Positions 8,887 to 16,451 of a stretch of DNA of 64,000 nt are shown here, one piece after another. Position numbers and translations under genes: made by a program. The notes under the pieces are model-generated. The model did no database searches. It was not told the origin of the DNA and worked only from the letters and a program-made list of their open reading frames with translations. Position 1 is the stretch's first letter. Each line of letters begins with the position of its first letter. Source of the DNA: Trebonia sp964581815 (GTDB lineage Bacteria; Actinomycetota; Actinomycetes; Streptosporangiales; Streptosporangiaceae); NCBI GenBank assembly GCA_964581815.1, contig CAZORE010000017.1, positions 18,609 to 82,608 of the forward strand. Reading direction: 5' to 3'.

Positions 8887-10018
8887 GGCACAGGCCAGCG
8901 GGCCGGGAAGCGGTGCCGGTAGCGGGTAACGGCCGGGGGGCGCGGAGGAACTCGGTCAGGGCCTGGTAGTAGGGGGCGATCGTGGCGATGTCGGCGTACT
9001 CGCCCGGGCCGTGCAGCCCGTCGCCACCGATGCCGAACTCGACGCACTCGATGCCGTGCTCCGCGAAGAAGCACACGTCGCCGGTGCCGTGCCTGCGCAG
9101 CAGCTCCCCCGGGTACCCCTGGCCGCGCGCCGCCGCCTGGAGCGCGGCGATCCCCGGGTGCCGCTCGTCGGCGCTCCACGGCGGGTCAATCCGCTCGACG
9201 ACGGGGGTGACGCCCGGTTCGCAGAAGCCCGCCAGGTAGGCGGCGAGCTGCTCCGGTGTCCTGCCGTCCACGTCGGGGTCCCCGGCGGGGAAGCGGATGT
9301 TCAGCCAGGCCTGCGCCTGCGCGGGTACCTGGTTGAGTGCCCGGTTGGGTGTGTCGACGCGGGCGACGTTCACGGTGGTCCGCCAGGCTTCGGCGTCCGG
9401 GACCGGGTGGGCGGCCAGGATGGCGTCAAGGGCGCGGTTGAGCTTGAGCACGGCGTTATCGCCCTGCCAGGGGTACGCGGCGTGCGCGCTGCGGCCCTCC
9501 GCGCTGAGCCGGACCTTGGCGACCCCCTTGCACTCGGTGGCGATGCCCAGCCCGCTGGCCTCGCCGATCACCGCGAACCCGGCGGTGACCCCCTCGTCCA
9601 GCTGGTGCAGCGTGCCGCGGGGGTCGGGGGTCTCCTCGTCGGTGACCAGCTGCAGGCCGAGCGGGTACGGCAAGCGGCCGGCCAGCTCACGAAAGGCCAG
9701 GGCCTGCGCGAGCGCCGCGACCTTCATGTCCATCGCGCCCCGCGCGTACAGCCGGTTCTCCTCGCGGTACGGCCGGAACTGGGACGCCGGGGCCGCGACG
9801 ACGTCCAGGTGCGCGTTCAGCAGCACCGTGAACGCGGGGCGGACCGCGCCGTGGTAGACCAGTGCGCCCGGATTGTCGGCCCACTCGAACCGCTCCACGG
9901 AGAACCCCGGTCCGATGAAGTCGAGGACCAGGTCCACGGCCCGGGCCAGTTCATCGGGCCGGTCACTGACCGATTCCACTGACAGCAGCGCGGCGGCCGC
10001 ATCGAGGAACGACGCCAT
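8816..10018 (-). CDS. M20-family metallopeptidase (ArgE/DapE/CPG2-like)
   Basis: 400 residues. Di-zinc M20 motifs in order: LLNAHLDVV (metal His and Asp), GAMDMK (bridging Asp), TDEETPD (catalytic Glu pair), the lid dimerisation domain with RSAHAAYPWQGDNA, and the C-terminal metal His in GDGLHGPGEYADI. Such enzymes hydrolyse amide bonds of N-acyl amino acids or dipeptides. The ATG at 10018 is chosen because the similarity begins there; the frame stays open to 10387. The last 40 or so residues are a Pro/Arg-rich tail lying over the convergent hydrolase gene, beyond the usual family end. It sits 132 bases after the ring-cleavage operon on the same strand and could be co-transcribed. Confidence 0.9.
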   Translation of the reverse strand: MASFLDAAAALLSVESVSDRPDELARAVDLVLDFIGPGFSVERFEWADNPGALVYHGAVRPAFTVLLNAHLDVVAAPASQFRPYREENRLYARGAMDMKVAALAQALAFRELAGRLPYPLGLQLVTDEETPDPRGTLHQLDEGVTAGFAVIGEASGLGIATECKGVAKVRLSAEGRSAHAAYPWQGDNAVLKLNRALDAILAAHPVPDAEAWRTTVNVARVDTPNRALNQVPAQAQAWLNIRFPAGDPDVDGRTPEQLAAYLAGFCEPGVTPVVERIDPPWSADERHPGIAALQAAARGQGYPGELLRRHGTGDVCFFAEHGIECVEFGIGGDGLHGPGEYADIATIAPYYQALTEFLRAPRPLPATGTASRPAGLCPISQGRSRIPVARSGSWPPWPLG

Positions 10019-10149
10019 GTCCACGGCAGCATCCTGCCAGCCGCCCTGGTGGCCGGCCCGCGGCCCGCGCGTATCGTTACCTATCCTCATCGGCCCGCAG
10101 CCACTCCCCGGTGCGCGCGGGACCAGCTGGGCGACTCCCTCGATGCGGC

Positions 10150-11073
10150 TTACGGGGGCGAGTGGGCGCCAGTCATCAGGCCGGCCAGGTCCTCCGGGGC
10201 GAGGAACGACGGCGGTGGCGGCGGCCCCCAGTTGAACAGGCCGCGGGCGCCCTCCCACACCCCCGGCTGCCACAGCGCGTCGTCGATGATGCAGTCGAGG
10301 TCGGAGTAGTACTCGGAGAAGTTGCCCGCCGGGTCCCGCAGGTACCAGAAGAAGTTCGACCCGACGTGGTGCCGCCCCAGGCCCCACACGTGCCGGCCGG
10401 GGTCGGCGGCCAGCATGGCGCAGGCGCCGCGCCCCACCTCATCGATGTCGTCCACCTGCCATGAGGTGTGATGCAGGTACGGAACGGGGGCTTGTTGCAC
10501 CAGCACGTTGTGATGGTCGGTGGAGCAGCGCATGAACGCGGCGAGCCCGGGCACCGTGTCGCTCACCTTGAAGCCGACCCCCCGCTGGAAGAACCGCTGG
10601 GAGCCCTCCTGGTCGGTCGAGCCGAGCACCACGTGCCCGAGCTTGCGCGGCCGGACGGGCTCTTCGCGCAGGATGCCGGGTGCCCGCGTGCCCGGCCTTG
10701 CGTTAATGCCCGGCGCGTTGTACAGGGGGGCGCGGGTGGGCTCCTGCTTGAGGCGGCCGGCGATCTCGACCTGGACGGTGACCTGGGTGCCCGGGTCCAC
10801 CGCCCGCACGCTCCCGGGGTCGCGCTCGACCGCGATGCCGATCGCGGACAGCGAGGCGGCGACGCGGTCCAGGTCGTCGGCGTCGTCCGCGCCGACGCCG
10901 ATGCGGACGAGCCGGCGGTGCCCGGCGGAGACGATGCGCAGCTGCTCGCCGCCGTCGACGGTGCGGAACGTGTTGTCCGCGCCGGGGGTGAGGCCGAACT
11001 CGGCGTAGTAGGCGGCGGTCTGCTCGACGTTGGGCACGCCCATCACGATCTGAGTGAGGCGGTGCAGGGCCAT
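10150..11073 (-). CDS. Extradiol (vicinal oxygen chelate) ring-cleavage dioxygenase
   Basis: 307 residues with two VOC domains, as in BphC/HsaC-type type I extradiol dioxygenases, which use Fe(II) to open catechol rings next to the hydroxyls. The C-terminal domain keeps the three metal ligands: His in RKLGHVVLGS, His in YLHHTSWQVDD and Glu in PAGNFSEYYSD. The Pro-rich end (WGPPPPPSF) is ordinary for the family. It is the third gene of a tight leftward operon, starting 5 bases after the stop of the hydrolase gene. Together with the upstream monooxygenase it suggests hydroxylation followed by meta cleavage. Confidence 0.9.
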   Translation of the reverse strand: MALHRLTQIVMGVPNVEQTAAYYAEFGLTPGADNTFRTVDGGEQLRIVSAGHRRLVRIGVGADDADDLDRVAASLSAIGIAVERDPGSVRAVDPGTQVTVQVEIAGRLKQEPTRAPLYNAPGINARPGTRAPGILREEPVRPRKLGHVVLGSTDQEGSQRFFQRGVGFKVSDTVPGLAAFMRCSTDHHNVLVQQAPVPYLHHTSWQVDDIDEVGRGACAMLAADPGRHVWGLGRHHVGSNFFWYLRDPAGNFSEYYSDLDCIIDDALWQPGVWEGARGLFNWGPPPPPSFLAPEDLAGLMTGAHSPP

Positions 11074-11078
11074 GATGG

Positions 11079-11957
11079 TCAGCCTTTCTGTGAAACGAAG
11101 CGCTGCCGCAGCTCGCCGATGCCGGCGATGTAGCTGACCAGTTCGTCCCCGGGCGCGAGGAAGACCCGCGGGGTCCGGCCCATCCCGACCCCCGAGGGGG
11201 TACCGGTGAAGAGGATGTCGCCGGGCAGCAGCGGCAGCCGGCTGGACAAGGCAGCGAGCATCGCGGGAACGGAGAAGATCAGGTCGCGGGTGCGGCCCTT
11301 CTGCATCTGGTTCCCGTTAACCGAGCAGCCCAGCTCCAGGTCGTCGGGATTGTCGAACTCATCGGGAGTGACCAGCCACGGGCCGGTCGGCCCGAAGCCA
11401 GGCAGCGACTTCGCCAGGCTGAACTGCGGGGACGGGCCGGCGCCTTGCAGTTGCCGCTCGGAGATGTCCTGGCCCACGGTCAGCCCGGCGACGTGGTCCC
11501 ACGCCTGGCCGGCGCTGATCCGGAAGGCGCGGCGGCCGATGACGGCGACGAGCTCAACCTCCCAGTCGGTGCTGCCGCCGTCCGGCAGCTCGACCTCGGT
11601 GACCGGGCCGGTGATGCAGCTCGGCCACTTGGTGAACATGACGGTCGGTTCTTCCGGCACGGCGAAGCCGGACTCGGCGGCGTGCTCGGCGTAGTTCAGC
11701 CCGATGGCGAGCACCTGCCGCGGCGCGGGCGCGGGCGCGCCCAGGTCGGCGGCGTCGAAGGGTGCGGCTGCCTCACCGTGCTCCCCGGGGGCGCCGAGGC
11801 CGACGCCGGCCGCCCAGTCGGCGAACTCCGCCCAGCGGTCGTAGACCGCCTGCGGGTCAGCGGCGAACCGGCCCTGGCTGGCTCGCTCGACGTCGAGTGC
11901 CCTGGTGCCGTCGGCGGTGACGAGGACCAGCCGGCCGGCGAGGTTGGCGATGCGCAC
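11079..11957 (-). CDS. Fumarylacetoacetate hydrolase-family protein
   Basis: 292 residues. The C-terminal FAH fold shows LAIGLNYAEHAAE, WEVELVAVIGR, the metal site region VAGLTVGQDISER, and PGDILFTGTPSGVG. These enzymes hydrolyse C-C bonds of 1,3-diketo acids or act as decarboxylase/isomerases on ring-fission products. The start is GTG at 11957: an AAGGAAA ribosome site precedes it, and the longer open frame upstream runs over the monooxygenase gene. It lies 35 bases after the monooxygenase and 5 bases before the dioxygenase, so it is the middle gene of the operon and probably processes the ring-opened product. Confidence 0.92.
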   Translation of the reverse strand: MRIANLAGRLVLVTADGTRALDVERASQGRFAADPQAVYDRWAEFADWAAGVGLGAPGEHGEAAAPFDAADLGAPAPAPRQVLAIGLNYAEHAAESGFAVPEEPTVMFTKWPSCITGPVTEVELPDGGSTDWEVELVAVIGRRAFRISAGQAWDHVAGLTVGQDISERQLQGAGPSPQFSLAKSLPGFGPTGPWLVTPDEFDNPDDLELGCSVNGNQMQKGRTRDLIFSVPAMLAALSSRLPLLPGDILFTGTPSGVGMGRTPRVFLAPGDELVSYIAGIGELRQRFVSQKG

Positions 11958-11992
11958 AGCGCGATTTCCTTTCGTGTCCGCGGGATCGCGGT

Positions 11993-13288
11993 TCAGATCA
12001 GCGGGGTGATGTTGTCCTGCACGCCGAGCAGCGCCTTGCCGTAGGCCTCGTAGCTGACCTGCGGCGAGACGACCGCGTGCCGGGCCGCGGTGGCCGAGTC
12101 GCGCCAGATCCGCTGCAGCGGGCTGACGTCGGCGAACGCCGCGGCGCCGTGCGCGTACAGCAGGATGTCGATCGCCCGCGTGATGCACTCGGCGGCGTAC
12201 CCGGTGTCGGAGCGGACCCGGGCCCGGCTGAGCAGGTCCGGGTACTCGCCGCGGGCGGCCGCCTGGTCGATGTCGTCGGCGGCGCGGAAGGCGTGCAGCT
12301 TCGCGGTGTCGATGAGCCGGGCGGCCTCCGCGACCTGCAGCTGGAAGCCGGTCGACTCGGCCTGCGCGGCGAAGAACGTGTAGGAGACCGGCTTCTTCGC
12401 CGCCTTGCTGATCACGTAGTCGAGCGCCGCCTGCCCCAGGCCGAGCTGCGGTCCGACCAGCACCAGGGCGAGCACGGGAACGAACGCGGACCGGTAGAAC
12501 GGCTCGCCGGCCAGGTGCTCGCTCGGATACTGGCCGACGATGGCCGGCGGCACCAGCATCACGCGGTGCTCGGGGACGAAGGCGTCCTCGGCGATCAGGG
12601 CGTTGCTGCCGGTGGACTTCATGCCGGCCACGAACCAGGTGTCTTCCAGGCTCAGGTCGCCGCGCGGAATCAGCGCGAGGCCCTGGTTGACCACCTGGCC
12701 GTCGGCGTCGGTGACCGGGAAGCCGAGCCCGGCCCAGGTGGCGTGCCAGGACCCGGAGTTGTAGTACCACTTCCCGGTGATCCGCCAGCCGCCGGCGACC
12801 TTGACTGCGGTGGCGGTCGGCGCCAGCACGCCGGAGACGAGGGCATCGGGGTCGGCACCGAAGACGTCGTCCTGCGCCTGGCGCGGGAACAGCCCGGTCA
12901 GCCAGTGGCAGACGTTGATCAGGGTGAGCACCCACGCGGTGCCGCCGTCGGCCTCGCCCACCGCGGCGGACACCTCGAGCATGGTGCGGACCGAGGTCTC
13001 GTACCCGCCGTAGCGCTTTGGCACCGCGATCTTGAACAGCCCGGCGTCGGTCATCGCCTTGATGCTTTCGTCGGTCACCCGGCGGTCGGCCTCGCCCTGG
13101 ACGGCGTTCGCCGCGAGCAGCGGGCGGATCGCGCGGGCCCGCTCCACCAGCTCCGCGGTGCTCGGCGCGGGCCCGGCTCCGGCGGGCACTGCGCCGGAAG
13201 GCACTGCGGGCGAGGTCGCGGCGGGTGTGGGGTCAACAGCGGTGCTGTCTACGGCGGCCATCAGGTCGCGGAACACCTGGTCGCGCAT
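11993..13288 (-). CDS. Acyl-CoA dehydrogenase-fold flavin monooxygenase (HsaA-like)
   Basis: 431 residues, same fold as the protein at 159-1567: N-terminal helices (ARAIRPLLAANAVQGEADRR), beta domain (GGWRITGKWYYNSGSWHA), and helical C-terminus (LQRIWRDSATAARHAV). These are oxygenase components that take FMNH2 or FADH2 from a separate reductase. The first gene of the operon. The ATG at 13288 is preferred over a TTG 12 bases upstream because GGAG lies exactly 6 bases before it. No reductase gene is in the operon, so reduced flavin must come from elsewhere. Its promoter region holds a palindrome that begins 11 bases upstream of the start codon, so a bound regulator would block expression. Confidence 0.92.
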   Translation of the reverse strand: MRDQVFRDLMAAVDSTAVDPTPAATSPAVPSGAVPAGAGPAPSTAELVERARAIRPLLAANAVQGEADRRVTDESIKAMTDAGLFKIAVPKRYGGYETSVRTMLEVSAAVGEADGGTAWVLTLINVCHWLTGLFPRQAQDDVFGADPDALVSGVLAPTATAVKVAGGWRITGKWYYNSGSWHATWAGLGFPVTDADGQVVNQGLALIPRGDLSLEDTWFVAGMKSTGSNALIAEDAFVPEHRVMLVPPAIVGQYPSEHLAGEPFYRSAFVPVLALVLVGPQLGLGQAALDYVISKAAKKPVSYTFFAAQAESTGFQLQVAEAARLIDTAKLHAFRAADDIDQAAARGEYPDLLSRARVRSDTGYAAECITRAIDILLYAHGAAAFADVSPLQRIWRDSATAARHAVVSPQVSYEAYGKALLGVQDNITPLI

Positions 13289-13298
13289 GTCCGGCTCC

Positions 13299-13314
13299 AA
13301 TCACCATGGTGATT
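13299..13314. promoter_or_regulatory. Palindromic operator 1 of the ring-cleavage operon
   Basis: AATCACCATGGTGATT is a perfect 16-bp palindrome 11-26 bases upstream of the monooxygenase ATG. The half-site pattern TGGT/ACCA fits FadR/GntR-type regulators. Almost the same sequence recurs at 13367-13384. Confidence 0.75.
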
Positions 13315-13333
13315 TAACGAACCCCAGCCTGAG

Positions 13334-13349
13334 CGTGACCCCGGTCACG
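13334..13349. promoter_or_regulatory. Inverted repeat CGTGACC-N2-GGTCACG between the two operators
   Basis: Seven-base arms with a 2-base centre (CC), located midway between the twin operators. It contains no AATCACC core, so it may be a site for a second factor or simply part of the promoter region. Confidence 0.4.
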
Positions 13350-13366
13350 TGTCAAGAGGTTGCCAT

Positions 13367-13384
13367 AAATCAGCATGGTGATTT
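13367..13384. promoter_or_regulatory. Palindromic operator 2 in the divergent intergenic region
   Basis: AAATCAGCATGGTGATTT is an 18-bp palindrome with one mismatched pair and shares the CATGGTGATTTAA half with operator 1. The centres are 69 bases apart. Its position, 75-92 bases before the GntR gene start, suits autoregulation. Confidence 0.75.
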
Positions 13385-13458
13385 AATGTTGCTGGCGCAC
13401 GACGTCACCACGCACGTCGCCACCCGCCGGCCCAAGACCCTACGCGGAGAGGAAACTC

Positions 13459-14283
13459 GTGGTCCTTGACGCACCTGCGTTCCGCCGCAGCGACTGGCCG
13501 CAGCCGGGCTCGCCTCCGCCGGCGACGCGCCCGGAGCAGGCGGCCGAGCAGCTCGCCGAGCTCGCGGCGGGCGCCGAGCCAGGCACCCGGCTTGGCACCA
13601 AGGACGAGCTGCGCGCGCTGTGCGGCGTGTCGGTGGGCACCTTCAACGAGGCGCTGCGGCTGGTCCAGTCGCGCGGCCTCGTCACGGTCCGCGCAGGCCG
13701 GGTAGGCGGGCTGTTCGCCAGCCGCCAGTCGCCGATTGTCCGGCTCGGTAACTCGGTGCTCGCCATCGACGAGGACGCCACGTCGGTCGCGGACGCGGTG
13801 CGCATCCGCGACGCACTCGAGCCGCTGCTGGTGGCGGACGCGGCCCGCCACCGTTCGGCGGACGATAACGAGGAGCTGCGGGAGTGCCTGGCGCGGATGC
13901 GGGCCGCGGCGGACGCCCTGGACGGGATCGAGTTCGTCCACGCCAACTGGGCGCTGCACGCGCGCATCGCCGAGATCAGCCCGAGCGCGATGCTCCGCTC
14001 GTTCTACCTCAGCCTGCTCGAGATGATCGAGTCGCACACGCTGTTGGTGCGGCCAGACGCCGCCGAGCCGCTGCCCGAGTACCTGGACAACCGCTACCGG
14101 CTGCACGCGGACCTGGTCGCCGCGATCGAGGAACAGGACACCCAGCGCGCGCTCGACCTCCTCCTGGTCCACAACGCACCCGCGCCGGAAGCCACCACGA
14201 CCGGGGCCACCACGACCGGGGCCATCACCACGATGGCCATGACGGCGCCCGCGCCGGCGGGCGGCCCGGGCGCGCGCGAGTGA
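13459..14283 (+). CDS. GntR-family transcriptional regulator, FadR/FCD subfamily
   Basis: 274 residues, GTG start with GAGAGGA just upstream. The N-terminal winged helix (about 40-85) reads TRLGTKDELRALCGVSVGTF then EALRLVQSRGLVTVRAGR. The C-terminal all-helical FCD domain (about 95-230) carries the acid and histidine metal/ligand positions (RIRDALEPLL, HANWALHARIAEIS, YRLHADLVAAIEEQD). FCD regulators bind organic acid ligands and repress divergent catabolic genes. Placed back-to-back with the monooxygenase/hydrolase/dioxygenase operon across 170 bases containing two near-identical palindromes, it is almost surely their regulator. The tail is a Thr/Gly/Ala low-complexity extension coming from a 15-bp tandem repeat. 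Confidence 0.93.
   Translation: MVLDAPAFRRSDWPQPGSPPPATRPEQAAEQLAELAAGAEPGTRLGTKDELRALCGVSVGTFNEALRLVQSRGLVTVRAGRVGGLFASRQSPIVRLGNSVLAIDEDATSVADAVRIRDALEPLLVADAARHRSADDNEELRECLARMRAAADALDGIEFVHANWALHARIAEISPSAMLRSFYLSLLEMIESHTLLVRPDAAEPLPEYLDNRYRLHADLVAAIEEQDTQRALDLLLVHNAPAPEATTTGATTTGAITTMAMTAPAPAGGPGARE
14191..14220 (+). repeat. Two exact 15-bp tandem repeats in the regulator's 3' end
   Basis: GCCACCACGACCGGG occurs twice in tandem, with a degenerate third unit following. It encodes ATTTG repeats after the FCD domain, so the length of this tail is likely to vary between strains without affecting the frame. Confidence 0.8.
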
Positions 14284-14378
14284 GCGCGCAGTACGTGAGG
14301 CCGGCCAGGTGGGCCACCACCCGCTGACCGGCGGCCGCCGCAGGCCGTGTCCGCGGGCAGGTCACCGCCCACGCCGGG

Positions 14379-15158
14379 TCAGAGGACCGGGCTGCTTCCT
14401 CCGTCGAGGTTGATGGCCGAGCCGGTCACGTAGGAGGAGCGATCCGACAGGAGGTAAGCCGCCAGGTCGGCGAACTCCCCGGGCCGGCCCACCCGGCCTA
14501 GCGGGATGCTGGTGTTCTCGGCCATCTGGCGGTACAGCTCTTCTTCCGGCCGGCCGGCCGCGTCGGCCCGCCGCCGCCACTGGCCGCTCTCGACCAGGCC
14601 GACGAGCACGGCGTTGACCCGGATGCCGTGGCCGCCGAGGTCCTTGGACGCGGCCTTGGTGATCGCCAGGCCGGCGGCACGAGAGGCGGTGGTCGGCAAC
14701 GATCCGGCGCCGGCGGCCTTGGCGCCGATGTTGAGCACGTTGACGATGGCCCCGCCGCCGGCCGCGATCAGGTGCGGCACGGCCAGGCGGGTGCAGCGAA
14801 CGGCCGCGAGCACCTTCAGGTCGAGGTCGGCGATCCAGTCATCGTCGGAGACCTGGTCGATCCGTCCCGCCGAGCTCTGCCCCGCGTTGTTCACCAGGCC
14901 GTCGAGCCGGCCCCAACGGGAGACGGCCCCCGCAACGAATCGTTCAAGGTCAGCCGGGCGGGTGACATCGGCCTGCACCGCAAGGGCATCACCCCCGGCG
15001 TCACGCAGCCGCTGCTCGGTGGCGGCCAGCCGCCCGGGATCACGCCCGCAGACCGCGACCCGGGCCCCCTCCTCGACGAGCCGGTCCGCCAGCGCCGCGC
15101 CCAGCCCGTCGGTCCCGCCGGTGATAAGCACGACCTTGCCACTCAGGTGCAGATCCAT
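14379..15158 (-). CDS. Short-chain dehydrogenase/reductase lacking the canonical catalytic Tyr and Lys
   Basis: 259 residues with a complete Rossmann core: LITGGTDGLGAALA nucleotide motif, LVNNAG (residues 88-93), PGEFADLAAYLLSDRSSYVTG and the final LDGGSSPVL. The expected YxxxK is replaced by T156-x3-R160 (TTASRAAG), and the usual Ser is also missing (NIGAKAAGAG). It can probably bind NAD(P) but should not use the usual SDR proton relay. ATG at 15158 begins the conserved strand; the frame is open further upstream without similarity. Could be an atypical SDR or a non-catalytic homologue. Confidence 0.85.
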   Translation of the reverse strand: MDLHLSGKVVLITGGTDGLGAALADRLVEEGARVAVCGRDPGRLAATEQRLRDAGGDALAVQADVTRPADLERFVAGAVSRWGRLDGLVNNAGQSSAGRIDQVSDDDWIADLDLKVLAAVRCTRLAVPHLIAAGGGAIVNVLNIGAKAAGAGSLPTTASRAAGLAITKAASKDLGGHGIRVNAVLVGLVESGQWRRRADAAGRPEEELYRQMAENTSIPLGRVGRPGEFADLAAYLLSDRSSYVTGSAINLDGGSSPVL

Positions 15159-15243
15159 TGGACTATTGTGGCCCAGCCGCGCCGGCGAGCAGGCTCGGGT
15201 CGGCAGGCGGTAGCTCGGGCACGGCCCGGCACCTCCTGACGCC

Positions 15244-16404
15244 CTACACCCGCAGCGCGTACAGCGTATAGCCGGGAGTGGCGGCATACCGGGCGACATA
15301 CAGGGTGTCGCCGCTGGCCGCGAGGCTCGTGACCGGGCCGTCGACCGGGTAGCTCCACAGCTGCTGGCCGGTCCGGGCCGAGAATGCCTGGACCGAGTTC
15401 AGGTAGCCGACGTAGACAGTGCCGCCGGCGACGACCGGTGCGCTCGGATACTGCCCTCCGGTCGTGTGCTTCCAGCGCAGCGTGCCGGTCAGCGCGTCAA
15501 CCGCAAGCAACCCGCCATTGGCCAGGTCGAGGGCGAACACCAGCCCGTCAGCCGAGGCGATGCGCGCCAGCACCGCACCGACGTCCCGCTGCCACAAGAT
15601 CCGGCCGTCAGCGGCGTTCAGCCCGAACATCAGGGGTGGTGTCCGCTGGAACGGGATCAGGTAGTCCCAGCACCCGGCCACCACTCCCTCGGTCACGGTG
15701 AGCGCACCAATGGGCGCGCCGACCATGGCACTCCACCGGCGGGCCCCGGTAGCGCCGTCCAGCGCCACAACCTGACCTGACGTTGACTGCGGTCCCAGCG
15801 CCGAGCCGGCGTACACGGTGCCGCCGGCGACGGCCATCGCCGTGGCCATCGGCGGGAGCCTGCTCATCCACGTGCGCGCTCCGGTCCGCCCGTCCAGCGC
15901 GAGCACCACCTCGTCGCGGGAGACGTCGTGGCTTCCGGGCAGCCCGATCAGCGCGTAGACGGCATTGTCGGCGAAGGTCAGCCACGGGCCGGCGCCGTTG
16001 TTGGGATTGCCTACATCAGCCGGAGCAGTCCACCGCAGGTGACCGGTGGCCGCACTGAGCGCGGTGATGTTATCGGCCCCGTTGGCATTGGTCCCACTGC
16101 AGAGCACCATGCCGCCGCCCGCCGCGAAGGCGACGGCGCGCGGCTTGACGTCGCTGCCGATGCTCCAGCGGGGCTTCCCCGTGGCCGCGTCGAGCGCCTC
16201 GGTGCCGAGGGACAACGTGTCTCCGGACACGACGAGCGAATCTACGCCGACCTGACGGCGCCACAGCAGTTCCGGCGACCCGGACGCTCCCGCCCCGCTG
16301 CCGGCCTGGAGCGAGCCGCACGCGCTGGCCAGCAGCCCGCCCGCCAGCGCACCGCCGAGCCGGGTGAGCGCCGCCCGCCGCGTTACCTTCGCGCCAGCTT
16401 CCAC
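15244..16404 (-). CDS. PQQ-type beta-propeller lipoprotein
   Basis: 386 residues. The GTG start at 16404 has GGAGGAGG five bases upstream. The N-terminus has a twin-arginine pair (VTRRAALTRL), a hydrophobic stretch and the lipobox LASAC, indicating an exported lipoprotein. The mature part is a series of about seven PQQ-like blades with the repeated pattern ALDAATGKPRW, ALSAATGHLRW, ALDGRTGARTW, ALDGATGARRW, GLNAADGRILW, AVDALTGTLRW, AFSARTGQQLW. Such propellers usually act as scaffolds rather than quinoprotein enzymes when alone. It starts 47 bases after the stop of the next lipoprotein gene upstream and is probably co-transcribed. Confidence 0.9.
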   Translation of the reverse strand: MEAGAKVTRRAALTRLGGALAGGLLASACGSLQAGSGAGASGSPELLWRRQVGVDSLVVSGDTLSLGTEALDAATGKPRWSIGSDVKPRAVAFAAGGGMVLCSGTNANGADNITALSAATGHLRWTAPADVGNPNNGAGPWLTFADNAVYALIGLPGSHDVSRDEVVLALDGRTGARTWMSRLPPMATAMAVAGGTVYAGSALGPQSTSGQVVALDGATGARRWSAMVGAPIGALTVTEGVVAGCWDYLIPFQRTPPLMFGLNAADGRILWQRDVGAVLARIASADGLVFALDLANGGLLAVDALTGTLRWKHTTGGQYPSAPVVAGGTVYVGYLNSVQAFSARTGQQLWSYPVDGPVTSLAASGDTLYVARYAATPGYTLYALRV

Positions 16405-16451
16405 CGGGACCTCCTCCGCGTCTGCTGTCCAGCGCACCCGTGTCACCGCGG

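Noticed and set aside
11958..12935. Long N-terminal extension of the FAH-family protein
   Set aside because: It runs out of frame over the monooxygenase gene on the same strand; the GTG at 11957 with a ribosome site is the true start.
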